The translations under genes and the position numbers were made by a program. A DNA stretch of 64,000 nt from Mucilaginibacter sp. OK283 (GTDB lineage: Bacteria > Bacteroidota > Bacteroidia > Sphingobacteriales > Sphingobacteriaceae): positions 248,001 to 312,000 of the forward strand of contig NZ_FODR01000009.1 in NCBI RefSeq assembly GCF_900110415.1. The letters run 5' to 3'. The notes below the pieces were generated by a model. That model was not told where the DNA came from. It made no database searches and was given only the letters and a program-made list of their open reading frames with translations. Positions 26,791 to 35,914 of the stretch are shown here, piece after piece (positions within the stretch are counted from its first letter, which is position 1; each line of letters opens with the position of its first letter).

Positions 26791-26816
26791 CTCCTTTGGA
26801 GAGGGCAGGGTGAGGC

Positions 26817-29153
26817 CTACTCCTCTATATCCGGCCCCTTTATTTTTTTCCTATCTACCCCTTTTTCAAGCGTTAATAAAAATGCCGGCAACAGGGTAAG
26901 GTTGCTGATCATCGCTACTAACAATGTAATTGATAGCAGGATGCCAAGGGCCTGTGTACCGCCAAATTTTGATACCACAAACACACCAAAGCCAAAAAAC
27001 AGTACAGTGGCTATAAATATCATACTCACCCCGGTTTCACGGATGGTATCGGATACAATTACCGATATGCTTTTGCGGGTGTTGCGCAGTTCGTGGCGGT
27101 AACGGGTGATGAAATAAATGGTCTGGTCGGATGAAATACCCATGGCTATACTGAAGATGAGGATAGTTGAGGGTTTAAGCGGGATGCCGAAAAAACCCAT
27201 AATGCCGGCTGTAATAATAAGCGGTACCAGGTTGGGTACCAGGGATACAGCGATCATTTTAACACCACGAAACAATATCCACATTACAATGGCAATCAGG
27301 AAAATAGCCCAGGCCAAACTTTCATACAGGTTAATAAGCAGGTAATTGGTGCCTTTAATAAATATGATGCTGCTGCCCGTAAGCTCTACATGAAACTTTT
27401 TAGGGTTGAAGATAGAGTCGATGCGCGGTTGCAATTCGGCCAGCACCACGTTCATTTTTTTTGACCCGGCGTCAATCATTTCAAACGTTACGCGGGTTAC
27501 CTGTTTTGTGCTATCTACATAACTGTTTAAAGCGCTGGTGCCTTTGCCCGCCGAGTTGCCTGCATAGTTCAGGATAAAGTTTTGCTCCAGTCCATCGGGC
27601 AGCCGGTAATATTCGGGCGCGCCGCCGTAAAATGCCTGGGTGCTGAATTTTAAAACCTGGATAAGCGATATCGACCGGCTAAACTGCGGGTACGACGAAA
27701 TTAGTTTTTCAAGCTTCTCTACCTTGCGGATTACGCCCAGGTTTACCACGCCGTTTTTACGTTTGGTATCAATGCTTACCTCTAAGGGCAATACGCCGTT
27801 AAAATTGGCCTCGAAAAATTTAAGGTCTTCCAGCGTGTTATTATGCTGGGGCAGGTCATCAACCACAAACCCGTTAATGTTTATTTGATAAATACCTACG
27901 CACGATATGGCAATTAAAACCAACGTGCCTATATAAATAGTTTTGCGTTTGTTATGCACCAGCTTATCTAAACCGCTAAGTACTTTGGCCATCAGTTTGC
28001 TATCCTTAATGCCGGCTTTTTGAGGTTTGGGCGATGGCAGGTAGCTGAAAATAATGGGCACTAAAATTAAGCTTAATGCAAAAGTAGCTATAATGCTGAT
28101 GGAGGCTACCAGGCCAAACTGGGTAAGCAATTCGCTGTTGGTAAAGCATAATACGCCGAAACCTATGGCGGTTGTAATATTGGCAATAAAGGTGGTTATG
28201 CCGGCTTTTTCAATTGCCAGGTGCAACGCCTTCATTTTGTCGCCGCATAACTCATATTCGTGGTAGTATTTGTTAAGGATGAAGATGGTATTAGGAATGC
28301 CGATAACCACAATAAGCGGCGGAATGATGCCGGTGAGGATAGTCATTTCGTAATGCATCAGCACCAATGTGCCCAGGCTCCAAACTACTCCAAGCACAAC
28401 AATGATTATGGGAAATACCACCGGGAAAAACGAGCGGAAAAACGCCAGCAGTATGATAGCGGTAATTAACACCGACAGGCTCAGGAACATCGAAAACTCA
28501 TGCGCCACCAAATCGCCAACCACGGTACGGATAAGCGGCAGGCCCGAGTAGTGCACTTTAATGCCGTGCTTTTGTTCAAATGCAGCACCCAGCTTTTTTA
28601 TTTTGTTGATGATAGGTACACGGTAGGGGGTATTGATGATTTTATCATCAAAAGTAATAGCCATCAGGGTTGATTTGCCATCGTTGCTCAATACCACCGC
28701 TTTATAAAATGGCAGGCTGGCCAGCTTTTGTTTTATACTATCAACCGCCTGTGCTGTTGGCAACATGCCGGTAACCAATGGTTTGATGATAAAACGATGT
28801 TGGGCGGTATCCTTTTGCAGGTTATAAACATTGGCTACCGAAATAACTGCTTTAACGCCTTTTACCTGCCTCAAATCGTTGCCGATCTGGAACCAATCGT
28901 TAAATACATCCTTGTCAAAAATTTTATCCGATTTGATGCCGATAACCATGGACGATGCATCCTGGCCAAACATTTTTTTAAACTGGTTATACCGGATATA
29001 GGCCGAATCGGTAACGGGCAACACCTTGCCGCCATTAAAGGTTATTTTTACTTTGGATGCCTCATAGCTCATAAAAACACTTAACGCCACAACGCTTATC
29101 AACACAAGAAGCCTGTTTTTAAGAATAAATGATGCTGTTTTTTTCCAGAACAT
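26817..29153 (-). CDS. RND/MMPL superfamily exporter
   Basis: 778 residues with 12 membrane helices in two repeats: one helix, a large periplasmic loop (about 35-215), five helices, then the same again. The RND signature GISSDQTIYFITRYRHE is in the second half. This single-chain, patched-like branch (MMPL, HpnN-like) moves lipids or hydrophobic compounds out of the inner membrane rather than pairing with a TolC-type tripartite pump. No membrane-fusion or outer-membrane partner gene is adjacent. The cargo is unknown. Confidence 0.9.
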   Translation of the reverse strand: MFWKKTASFILKNRLLVLISVVALSVFMSYEASKVKITFNGGKVLPVTDSAYIRYNQFKKMFGQDASSMVIGIKSDKIFDKDVFNDWFQIGNDLRQVKGVKAVISVANVYNLQKDTAQHRFIIKPLVTGMLPTAQAVDSIKQKLASLPFYKAVVLSNDGKSTLMAITFDDKIINTPYRVPIINKIKKLGAAFEQKHGIKVHYSGLPLIRTVVGDLVAHEFSMFLSLSVLITAIILLAFFRSFFPVVFPIIIVVLGVVWSLGTLVLMHYEMTILTGIIPPLIVVIGIPNTIFILNKYYHEYELCGDKMKALHLAIEKAGITTFIANITTAIGFGVLCFTNSELLTQFGLVASISIIATFALSLILVPIIFSYLPSPKPQKAGIKDSKLMAKVLSGLDKLVHNKRKTIYIGTLVLIAISCVGIYQININGFVVDDLPQHNNTLEDLKFFEANFNGVLPLEVSIDTKRKNGVVNLGVIRKVEKLEKLISSYPQFSRSISLIQVLKFSTQAFYGGAPEYYRLPDGLEQNFILNYAGNSAGKGTSALNSYVDSTKQVTRVTFEMIDAGSKKMNVVLAELQPRIDSIFNPKKFHVELTGSSIIFIKGTNYLLINLYESLAWAIFLIAIVMWILFRGVKMIAVSLVPNLVPLIITAGIMGFFGIPLKPSTILIFSIAMGISSDQTIYFITRYRHELRNTRKSISVIVSDTIRETGVSMIFIATVLFFGFGVFVVSKFGGTQALGILLSITLLVAMISNLTLLPAFLLTLEKGVDRKKIKGPDIEE

Positions 29154-29392
29154 GAACAGTAAATTATGACCGCCGCTAAACTACGAATTTAGATTTAACC
29201 CCCCGTTGAAGATATTGACTTTATGACAATAGGGAGGTATCCAAAATTTAAAATATAAGAAATAATGTTGCCGCCCGTTAAAGCTCGCTAACGACGTTAC
29301 TATAAGCTGTGTACTACCGCAATTTGTTAACTTTATTTTAATGATTAGGCGCATATAAAATGGGCTATCGCCAAATACCGGGTTAATTATCC

Positions 29393-29400
29393 GTACCTTT
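29393..29400 (+). promoter_or_regulatory. Probable -7 box
   Basis: TACCTTTA is one base from TAnnTTTG and lies 20 bases before the ATG of the 93-residue gene. Nothing else notable is seen in the 266-base spacer 29154-29419. Confidence 0.4.
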
Positions 29401-29419
29401 AAAGAAATTCTTTAAGCTC

Positions 29420-29701
29420 ATGATCCTTTTTTCGAAGCGAAACCTGCATTATACTGATTACAAATGGACTAATTATACCCAAAATGATCCACGCGTAAAC
29501 GGCAAACCAGATGCAACCCCGTTTGCAAAAGATGAAGGCAACGAAGTTGTTTACCTGATAAACAAACTGATGATATTGTGGGATTACCGTTTTGCGAATA
29601 CGGGCAACAAAATGGAAAAACTTATTCACGATAAACTGCCCGCCGAAATATTTACCCAGGAAGATGTACAGGTTTGGCTTAAGTCGAATTTGAAGTTTTA
29701 G
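29420..29701 (+). CDS. Unrecognised 93-residue protein
   Basis: The protein has no signal or membrane segment, and is polar with aromatic residues (HYTDYKWTNYTQ). No family recognised. ATG start at 29420 with a near-consensus -7 box 20 bases upstream. It is convergent with the serine hydrolase gene across a word-repeat element. Codon use looks like that of its neighbours, so I take it as real. Confidence 0.65.
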   Translation: MILFSKRNLHYTDYKWTNYTQNDPRVNGKPDATPFAKDEGNEVVYLINKLMILWDYRFANTGNKMEKLIHDKLPAEIFTQEDVQVWLKSNLKF

Positions 29702-29800
29702 GTGGTGAGTAGTCAATGGTTAACAGTGAGTAGTGAGCCTATAATGTAACTTCTACTCACAACTGACCACTGACCACTCACCGCGCTCTCCATTCACCAC
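29702..29800. repeat. Word-arm inverted repeat (GTGAGTAGT type)
   Basis: GTGGTGAGTAGTC and CAGTGAGTAGTGAG words are answered by CTACTCACAACTGACCACTG and ACCACTCACC. It lies between convergent genes and starts immediately at the stop of the upstream one. The GAGTAGT word also forms the tandem repeat within ileS. Confidence 0.8.
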
Positions 29801-29801
29801 A

Positions 29802-31331
29802 CTACTCCTTCTTAAAATCATAAGGATTACGCTCCACAAAATCGGCTACTTTAACCCGTACGCCGGTTACCCGGCCGTTTTGAACGGTAAAGGGGAACAC
29901 CGCCTTGCCTAAAGTAGGATCTGAAAAGGTTACGTAGTAGCGGTTGCCACCTAAAGGTTGCAGTTTGGCAAACATTTTAGGATGGTGTTCAAAACGCATC
30001 TCCAGGTCGTTATTCTCGCCCTGGGTTACAGTCATGCTGCCGTAAAGGCTGTTGGTATATTTGCCGGTATAGTTTTCAGCGGGTAAGGCAGGGCGCAGGT
30101 TTAACAAAACCGAATCGCGCAGCTTTTTATCTGTGGCCTGGTCGGCAGTGGCGCGGGTTTTGTAATTAGCCAGGTAAGTATCACTATAATTGCGGTATCC
30201 CTGGCCAAAATAAGCATCTAATATTTCCCAGCGAAGGGCTTCAAAAAACTGGTTCTGATCGGTATTGGTTAAAATGACAATGCCCAGGTGGTCTTGCGGA
30301 GATAATGTCACCGAAGATAAATATCCGTTTACCCCGCCATCGTGCATCACCAGCCGGTGGCCCGAGTAATCCTGTATAAACCAGCCCAACCCGTATAGTT
30401 CAAAATTGTTTTCGCCATTTAGGTGGTGTTCGCTGCCTACAATATCCTGTGGTTGCCGGGTGGCCTGTATCGCCGCCGCCGGAATTACCTGCCTGTTGCC
30501 AACTTTGCCGTCATTCAGCAATGCCATAACCCACTTGCTCATGTCATTTACCGACGAGCTGATAGCACCGGCCGGCGCAAGCCCATCTATCTGGCAATAA
30601 GGTATAGCGGTTAGCCGGCCATCATTTAAGGTATGTGGTACGGTACGGTTTATTGATTTGGGCATTTCGGCCGTAAGGGCAAGGGTGTTGCTCATGCCCA
30701 GCGGGGCAAAAATGTTTTCTTTCAGGTAAACTTCCCAGGGTTTGCCGGTTACTCTCGGGATAATTTGGCCGGCCGTTAAAAATGCCGAATTGGTATAGCC
30801 CCATTTGGTGCGGAAAGGATAAGGCGCCTTAATTTGCCCCAGCTTTTGAATAATTTCTTCGCGGCTAAGGTTGGTATTGTAAAAAGTAAAATCGCCCTGG
30901 AAGGTTTGCAGCCCAAGGCGGTGGCATAATAAGTCGCGTACAATGGCCTGCTCGCCGGCAAGTTTATTATCAAGCTTAAACTCCGGGATGTATTTGGTTA
31001 CCTTATCATCTAACGAAAGTTTGCCGCTGCTTTGCAGTATGGCCAGGGCAGTAGCCGTAAAGGCTTTGGTATTGCTGCCTATCATAAATAAGGTGTTTAC
31101 GTCCACCAGGTTTGGCAGGCCAAGTTCCTTAATGCCGTAACCTTTCATCAGCACAATCTTATTGTCTTTAACAATACATACAGCTACGCCCGGGATGCGC
31201 CAGTTGGTTAGGGCTCGGCTTACATACAGGTCAAGGCTATCGCTTATAAACTTGCTCCGGTTGGCGCGTTGGGCCTGGGTAACAGTAACTAATGAAACAA
31301 AGAGAACAATAAGTAGAAGTATTTTTTTCAT
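29802..31331 (-). CDS. Serine hydrolase, beta-lactamase fold, with C-terminal DUF3471-type domain
   Basis: 509 residues with signal peptide MKKILLLIVLFVSLVTVTQA. The catalytic SxxK is Ser86-Asn-Thr-Lys89 and the YxN motif is Tyr179-Thr-Asn181, with HDGG in the third-motif position. After about residue 400 a beta domain (YTGKYTNSLYGSMTV) resembles DUF3471. This is a periplasmic penicillin-binding-protein-like hydrolase of the class C group (esterase or peptidase rather than true beta-lactamase). It is similar in layout to the one at 33835-35328, and a DPP-IV peptidase gene lies between them. Confidence 0.9.
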   Translation of the reverse strand: MKKILLLIVLFVSLVTVTQAQRANRSKFISDSLDLYVSRALTNWRIPGVAVCIVKDNKIVLMKGYGIKELGLPNLVDVNTLFMIGSNTKAFTATALAILQSSGKLSLDDKVTKYIPEFKLDNKLAGEQAIVRDLLCHRLGLQTFQGDFTFYNTNLSREEIIQKLGQIKAPYPFRTKWGYTNSAFLTAGQIIPRVTGKPWEVYLKENIFAPLGMSNTLALTAEMPKSINRTVPHTLNDGRLTAIPYCQIDGLAPAGAISSSVNDMSKWVMALLNDGKVGNRQVIPAAAIQATRQPQDIVGSEHHLNGENNFELYGLGWFIQDYSGHRLVMHDGGVNGYLSSVTLSPQDHLGIVILTNTDQNQFFEALRWEILDAYFGQGYRNYSDTYLANYKTRATADQATDKKLRDSVLLNLRPALPAENYTGKYTNSLYGSMTVTQGENNDLEMRFEHHPKMFAKLQPLGGNRYYVTFSDPTLGKAVFPFTVQNGRVTGVRVKVADFVERNPYDFKKE

Positions 31332-31435
31332 TACACTGGTTTTATGCTTGGCGAATGTGCTAATTTAACGCAAAATTTACGGCGGCATTGCTTATTTTTA
31401 AAATAATGCCGCATTCATTATTCAAAGTATTTTAT

Positions 31436-33619
31436 ATGAAATTTTACCGTTCAGGCTGGTCGTTCCTGTTAATCGTTCTGTTTATTCTAAACAATAACCT
31501 GGCTAAAGCGCAACGCGCACCTACACACTGGGCCAATGATGGCTATCAGTATTATAAAACAACGGGCGGCGAAATTACCGTTTACGACACCCGCGACAGC
31601 AGCAAAAAAACAGTTTGGATAAGCGCAGCCATGCTTACACCCAAAGGCAAAACACCTATTGGTGTAAAAAGGTTTACCATATCTGACGATGGAAAAAAAG
31701 TGCTTATTAACACCAATACCAAAAAAGTATGGCGCTATGATACCCGTGGCGATTATTGGGTGTTTGATACCGGTACGCAAAAGCTATGGCAATTAGGCAA
31801 AAATCTGCCCGAATCGTCATTGATGTTTGCCAAACTATCGCCCGATGCAACTAAAGCTGCTTACGTAAGCGGCCATAATATTTATGTAGAAGACCTGGCC
31901 AGCGGCGATGTTAAACAGCTAACCACCGACGGCAGTACTCACGTTATCAACGGCACTTTTGACTGGGCATACGAAGAGGAGTTTGGCTGCCGCGATGGTT
32001 TTCGCTGGTCGCCCGATAGCCGCAATATAGCTTACTGGAAGATAGATGCTACCAAAATTAAAAGCTATTATATGCTGAACACAACCGACTCGATATATCC
32101 GTTTGTGGTACCGGTAGAATATCCTGTGGCGGGCGAAGACCCAAGTTCGGCAAAAATTGGGGTGGTTGATGTCAGCACTGCTACCACCAAATGGATGGAT
32201 ATTCCCGGCGATAACGTGCAGCACTATATCCCCCGTATGGAATGGACTTTAAGCCCCAACGAAATTATTGTTGAGCAACTGAACCGCGCCCAAACCGAAA
32301 GCCGCGTATTTATCGGCAATATATCAAACGGCACAACCCGCCTTATCCGCGAGGAAAAAAGCAACTCATGGATTGACGGCAAAGAGCGCTGGAACAATGG
32401 CGACCCAATTGGCTGGGAATGGATAAACAAAGGAAAGGACTTTTTATGGGTAAGCGAAAAGGACGGCTGGAAACACATTTACCGCGTGAGCCGCGAGGGT
32501 AAAGAAACCCTGCTTACCAAGGGCGATTATGATGTAATTACCGTAAGCCTTATTGACGAGGCCGGTGGCTATATTTATTTTATGGCTTCGCCGGATAATG
32601 CTACCCAGAAATATTTATACCGCATAAAACTGGCCGGTGGCAAGGCCGAACGTGTTTCGCCTGCTGATCAGCCGGGTACCCATGGTTACGATATTTCGCC
32701 TAACGGAAAAGTGGCGCTGCATAATTTTAGCAATAGCTATACCCCGCCTGCAAGCGAAGTGGTAAGCCTGCCCAATCACAAGCATATTGGCGGCAACGTG
32801 ATTGCTGTTAATAAAGACGCTAAAAATAAACCAGAGTTTTTCAAAGTAAAAACTGTTGATGGCATTGAAATGGACGGCTGGATGATGAAGCCAACCAACT
32901 TCGATCCGAATAAAAAATACCCTGTTGTATTTACCGTTTATGGCGAACCCGCAGGCCAAACAGTAACTGATACCTGGGGCACCGGCCGTAATGGCTTATA
33001 CGTAGGCAGCATGGCCGACGATGGCTACATATACATGTCTGTTGAAGGGCGTGGCGCACCAGCCCCAAAAGGCACGGCATGGCGCAAGGCTATCTATAAA
33101 AATATTGGCATCATCAACATTCGCGACCAGGCCATGGCAGCCAAAGAGATTCTGAAATGGCCTTTTGTTGATTCCTCCCGCATTGCAGTACACGGCTGGA
33201 GCGGCGGCGGTTCATCAACCCTTAACCTGATGTTCCAATACCCCGAGATTTACAAAACAGGGATAGCTGTAGCAGCGGTAGGCGACCAGTTAACTTATGA
33301 TAACATTTACCAGGAACGCTACATGGGCGTACCGGTTAATGACGAAGGCAGGGCGGCATTTATCAAAGGATCGCCAATTACTTATGCCAAGAACCTGCGC
33401 GGTAACCTGCTGTACATACATGGCACAGGCGATGATAACGTACATTACAAAAACGCCGAAGAATTGATTAACGAGCTGGTTAAATACAACCGCCAGTTTG
33501 AACTAATGGCATACCCCAACCGTACCCACGGTATTTTTGAAGGCCCGGGCACCAGCCTGCACCTGCACACCATGTTCACCAAATATTTGAAAGAGCATTG
33601 CCCGCCGGGTGGGAGATAG
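31436..33619 (+). CDS. Dipeptidyl-peptidase IV-type S9 peptidase
   Basis: 727 residues from ATG at 31436, chosen because MKFYRSGW opens a signal peptide ending in LAKAQ; upstream in-frame starts add a poor leader. An N-terminal beta-propeller contains FDWAYEEEFG, the Glu-Glu pair that holds the free N-terminus of substrates in DPP-IV. The alpha/beta hydrolase domain has the catalytic Ser in GWSGGG (about 588), Asp in GTGDDNVHY and His in NRTHG near the end. It is exported and removes dipeptides. Divergent from the serine hydrolase upstream, with a terminator after its stop. Confidence 0.93.
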   Translation: MKFYRSGWSFLLIVLFILNNNLAKAQRAPTHWANDGYQYYKTTGGEITVYDTRDSSKKTVWISAAMLTPKGKTPIGVKRFTISDDGKKVLINTNTKKVWRYDTRGDYWVFDTGTQKLWQLGKNLPESSLMFAKLSPDATKAAYVSGHNIYVEDLASGDVKQLTTDGSTHVINGTFDWAYEEEFGCRDGFRWSPDSRNIAYWKIDATKIKSYYMLNTTDSIYPFVVPVEYPVAGEDPSSAKIGVVDVSTATTKWMDIPGDNVQHYIPRMEWTLSPNEIIVEQLNRAQTESRVFIGNISNGTTRLIREEKSNSWIDGKERWNNGDPIGWEWINKGKDFLWVSEKDGWKHIYRVSREGKETLLTKGDYDVITVSLIDEAGGYIYFMASPDNATQKYLYRIKLAGGKAERVSPADQPGTHGYDISPNGKVALHNFSNSYTPPASEVVSLPNHKHIGGNVIAVNKDAKNKPEFFKVKTVDGIEMDGWMMKPTNFDPNKKYPVVFTVYGEPAGQTVTDTWGTGRNGLYVGSMADDGYIYMSVEGRGAPAPKGTAWRKAIYKNIGIINIRDQAMAAKEILKWPFVDSSRIAVHGWSGGGSSTLNLMFQYPEIYKTGIAVAAVGDQLTYDNIYQERYMGVPVNDEGRAAFIKGSPITYAKNLRGNLLYIHGTGDDNVHYKNAEELINELVKYNRQFELMAYPNRTHGIFEGPGTSLHLHTMFTKYLKEHCPPGGR

Positions 33620-33642
33620 GATGTAGGTTTGATAATAGATAG

Positions 33643-33671
33643 GCCTCTCGTGAAAATGAGGGGCTTTTTTT
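33643..33671 (+). terminator. Intrinsic terminator of the DPP-IV gene
   Basis: GCCTCTC (33643-33649) pairs with GAGGGGC (33658-33664) with one G-T pair, followed by TTTTTTT. Confidence 0.8.
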
Positions 33672-33684
33672 AATTTGCACGTGT

Positions 33685-33762
33685 GGTGTTTTGCCCCTCT
33701 GGGGCAGATGAGTTGTGTGGCTTATTTCTACAAAGCTTTTGTCCCTCTGGGACATAATACGT
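33685..33762. repeat. Paired short palindromes (CCCTCTGGG type)
   Basis: GCCCCTCTGGGGC near 33692 and GTCCCTCTGGGAC near 33749 are two copies of one palindromic unit about 57 bases apart. I associate this unit with dispersed Bacteroidota repeats (from memory). Confidence 0.65.
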
Positions 33763-33834
33763 ATGTGTAGGGTTGTAGGTGGAATTTTAATATTATATAA
33801 TTTCTTCTTTAGATAGTACAAAAAGAACTTTCCA

Positions 33835-35328
33835 TTACTGCCTCGCCAGTAACATCCCGTCCACATTAACCGTGCTCACTTTACCCAGTTCATCAATGTT
33901 AAACGTTGCCCCAATTTTGCCGTACTCCTTGCGTGCGTATGAGCCAACAAAGGTGTCATAGTTCCAGCAGGTGGCTTCGGCGGTTATAAAATTGTTGATG
34001 TTGAATGTTAGTTTATCGGCGGTGGCGGTTATTACTACTGTCCCGTAAAGCGGATCGGAGTAGGTGCCGGCATAGGCTTTCAAGTCAAGTGTAGGATGGG
34101 TGCCCATCACCCGCTTGGCTTCATATTCTTTGGTTGATTTTTGCCGTTTGGCAAGGATATCTCCATAAAGTGCTAAGAATTCCTTGCTCCAGTCGCGGTT
34201 GCCGCCTAATGCAAAAAAATCAAAGGCTTTAAACATCAGGGCGTGACGCAATTCGGCGTGGTCAAGATTGGCCAGTATGTATACGCCTACCTTTTTATCT
34301 ACAATCATTCCGTTTATGGCAACCAGGCCGGTTAAGCTGCCGGTATGAAAATCAACTTTTTGCCCCTGGTAATCCTGCTGAAACCAGCCCAGTCCGTAAG
34401 TTATCCAATGGGGTTTTGTAACACGGGCTGTGGGGTAAAATTCGCTCTCAGGTACAAAGGTTTGCGGTTTAAGCAGCATGGCCCAGCTTTCGGGTTTAAG
34501 CAGGCGCTGGCTGCCGCTATACTTGGTGCTATCCAGCATGCAATTAACCCATTTGGCCATATCCTCTACGCTCGACCATACCCCACCGGCCGGGCTAATG
34601 GCATCCGTAACATCCTTTTGGGCCACAACAATACTGCTATCAACCTTAATGTGTGCTGATGATTGGTTGGGTACTCCTTTGATTTTGCTGAAGGTGGGTA
34701 CAGAACGTATCATTTTTAGCGGTGTAAAAATCCTTTTCTGTACAAAATCTTGCCAGGGCATGCCGCTGGCTTTTTCAATCACTTTACCAGCCGTTACATA
34801 AAACAAGTTTTGGTACACAAAACCGGCCCTGAAGCCATATTCTGGTTTTACCAGGCGCAAACGGCGAAGCATGTCATCAGCAGGAATGTTCATGTAGGCC
34901 CATAAATAATCTGTATTGCCTACGCCGGTATCGTGCAAAAATAAATCGCGTACGGTTAGTTCGCGGGTTACGTAGGGGTCATTTAGCTGAAAACCGGGCA
35001 GGTAATCTGTTACCTTATCATCCCAGTGCAGTTTACCTTCGTCAACAAGCATGGCGGCACAGGCGGCGGTCATGGCCTTGGTTGTTGATGCAATGGCAAA
35101 AATAGTTTGTGTATCAACCTTATCGGGCTTGCCCAGTTCACGTACGCCATAGCCTTTGGTAAATACTACCTTGCCATCTTTAACTATTGCTATGGCCAGG
35201 CCCGGCACATGCCAGTCGGTAACGGCCTGCTGCACGTAGTTGTCAAACTCCTGAATATTCGGATTGGTTTGTGCAAACGCTATGGCGGGGGCAAGGCATA
35301 TAAATAGCAGGCATTTTAAGAGTTTCAT
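33835..35328 (-). CDS. Serine hydrolase, beta-lactamase fold, with C-terminal domain
   Basis: 497 residues with a signal peptide (cleavage after AIAFAQ). SxxK is Ser81-Thr-Thr-Lys84 and YxN is Tyr172-Gln-Asn174. The C-terminal domain (YAGTYSDPLYGTVVI) parallels that of the 29802-31331 paralog, which shares domain order and length. Likely a periplasmic hydrolase of the class C/PBP-like group. It converges with the DPP-IV gene. The pair may be an old duplication. Confidence 0.9.
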   Translation of the reverse strand: MKLLKCLLFICLAPAIAFAQTNPNIQEFDNYVQQAVTDWHVPGLAIAIVKDGKVVFTKGYGVRELGKPDKVDTQTIFAIASTTKAMTAACAAMLVDEGKLHWDDKVTDYLPGFQLNDPYVTRELTVRDLFLHDTGVGNTDYLWAYMNIPADDMLRRLRLVKPEYGFRAGFVYQNLFYVTAGKVIEKASGMPWQDFVQKRIFTPLKMIRSVPTFSKIKGVPNQSSAHIKVDSSIVVAQKDVTDAISPAGGVWSSVEDMAKWVNCMLDSTKYSGSQRLLKPESWAMLLKPQTFVPESEFYPTARVTKPHWITYGLGWFQQDYQGQKVDFHTGSLTGLVAINGMIVDKKVGVYILANLDHAELRHALMFKAFDFFALGGNRDWSKEFLALYGDILAKRQKSTKEYEAKRVMGTHPTLDLKAYAGTYSDPLYGTVVITATADKLTFNINNFITAEATCWNYDTFVGSYARKEYGKIGATFNIDELGKVSTVNVDGMLLARQ

Positions 35329-35410
35329 GATTTTGGGCTAAAGGTTTTCTGCACTCAATATAGCGATAAAATATAACTTGGCCCCGCTCCTGCTATCTAA
35401 ATAAAAAGCA

Positions 35411-35442
35411 CAAAAAATACCCCTTGCTGTAAGTGCAAAGGG
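35411..35442 (-). terminator. Intrinsic terminator of the mutY-ssb transcript
   Basis: On the minus strand CCCTTTGC pairs with GCAAGGGG around ACTTACA, followed by TATTTTTTG. It lies 32 bases after the ssb stop. Confidence 0.75.
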
Positions 35443-35473
35443 TTGTGATTATAATTTGACTTGAATGTTGATT

Positions 35474-35890
35474 TTAGTAAGCAGCTGGCAGGTCGTCACC
35501 GTCTGCGTAAGTTACCTGTTCGCCGTGTTTTACAGGCTTTGGCCCCTCGGCCTCAAAATCGCTTTTGCGGCCAAGCATGGTAAAGTTTTCGGCAACTACT
35601 TCGGTAGTGTACTTTTTAATGCCGTCTTTATCTTCAAACGAGCGTGTGCGCAGTTTTCCTTCAATATAAACCAGTTTGCCTTTTTGTAAAAATTTTGCAG
35701 CCATATCTGCAAGGCCGCGCCACATTACAATATTGTGCCACTCGGTTTGCTCTATCTTACGGCCATCCTTGTTAAATGTTTCAGAAGTGGCTAACGGAAA
35801 GCTTGTTACCGATACTCCGCCATCTAATGTACGCAATTCAGGGTCCTTGCCTAAATGGCCGACAAGGATAACTTTATTAATTCCAGACAT
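35474..35890 (-). CDS. ssb: Single-stranded DNA-binding protein
   Basis: 138 residues. The OB fold starts MSGINKVILVGHLGKDPELRT and contains WHNIVMWRGLADMAAKFLQKGKLVYIEGKLRTRS, standard SSB. It binds single-stranded DNA during replication and repair. The C-terminal tip is DDLPAAY, not the usual acidic tip ending in Phe that recruits partner enzymes. It lies 24 bases downstream of mutY on the same strand, so the two are likely co-transcribed. Confidence 0.93.
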   Translation of the reverse strand: MSGINKVILVGHLGKDPELRTLDGGVSVTSFPLATSETFNKDGRKIEQTEWHNIVMWRGLADMAAKFLQKGKLVYIEGKLRTRSFEDKDGIKKYTTEVVAENFTMLGRKSDFEAEGPKPVKHGEQVTYADGDDLPAAY

Positions 35891-35914
35891 GCCATAAAAT
35901 AACGAAAAATTCTT

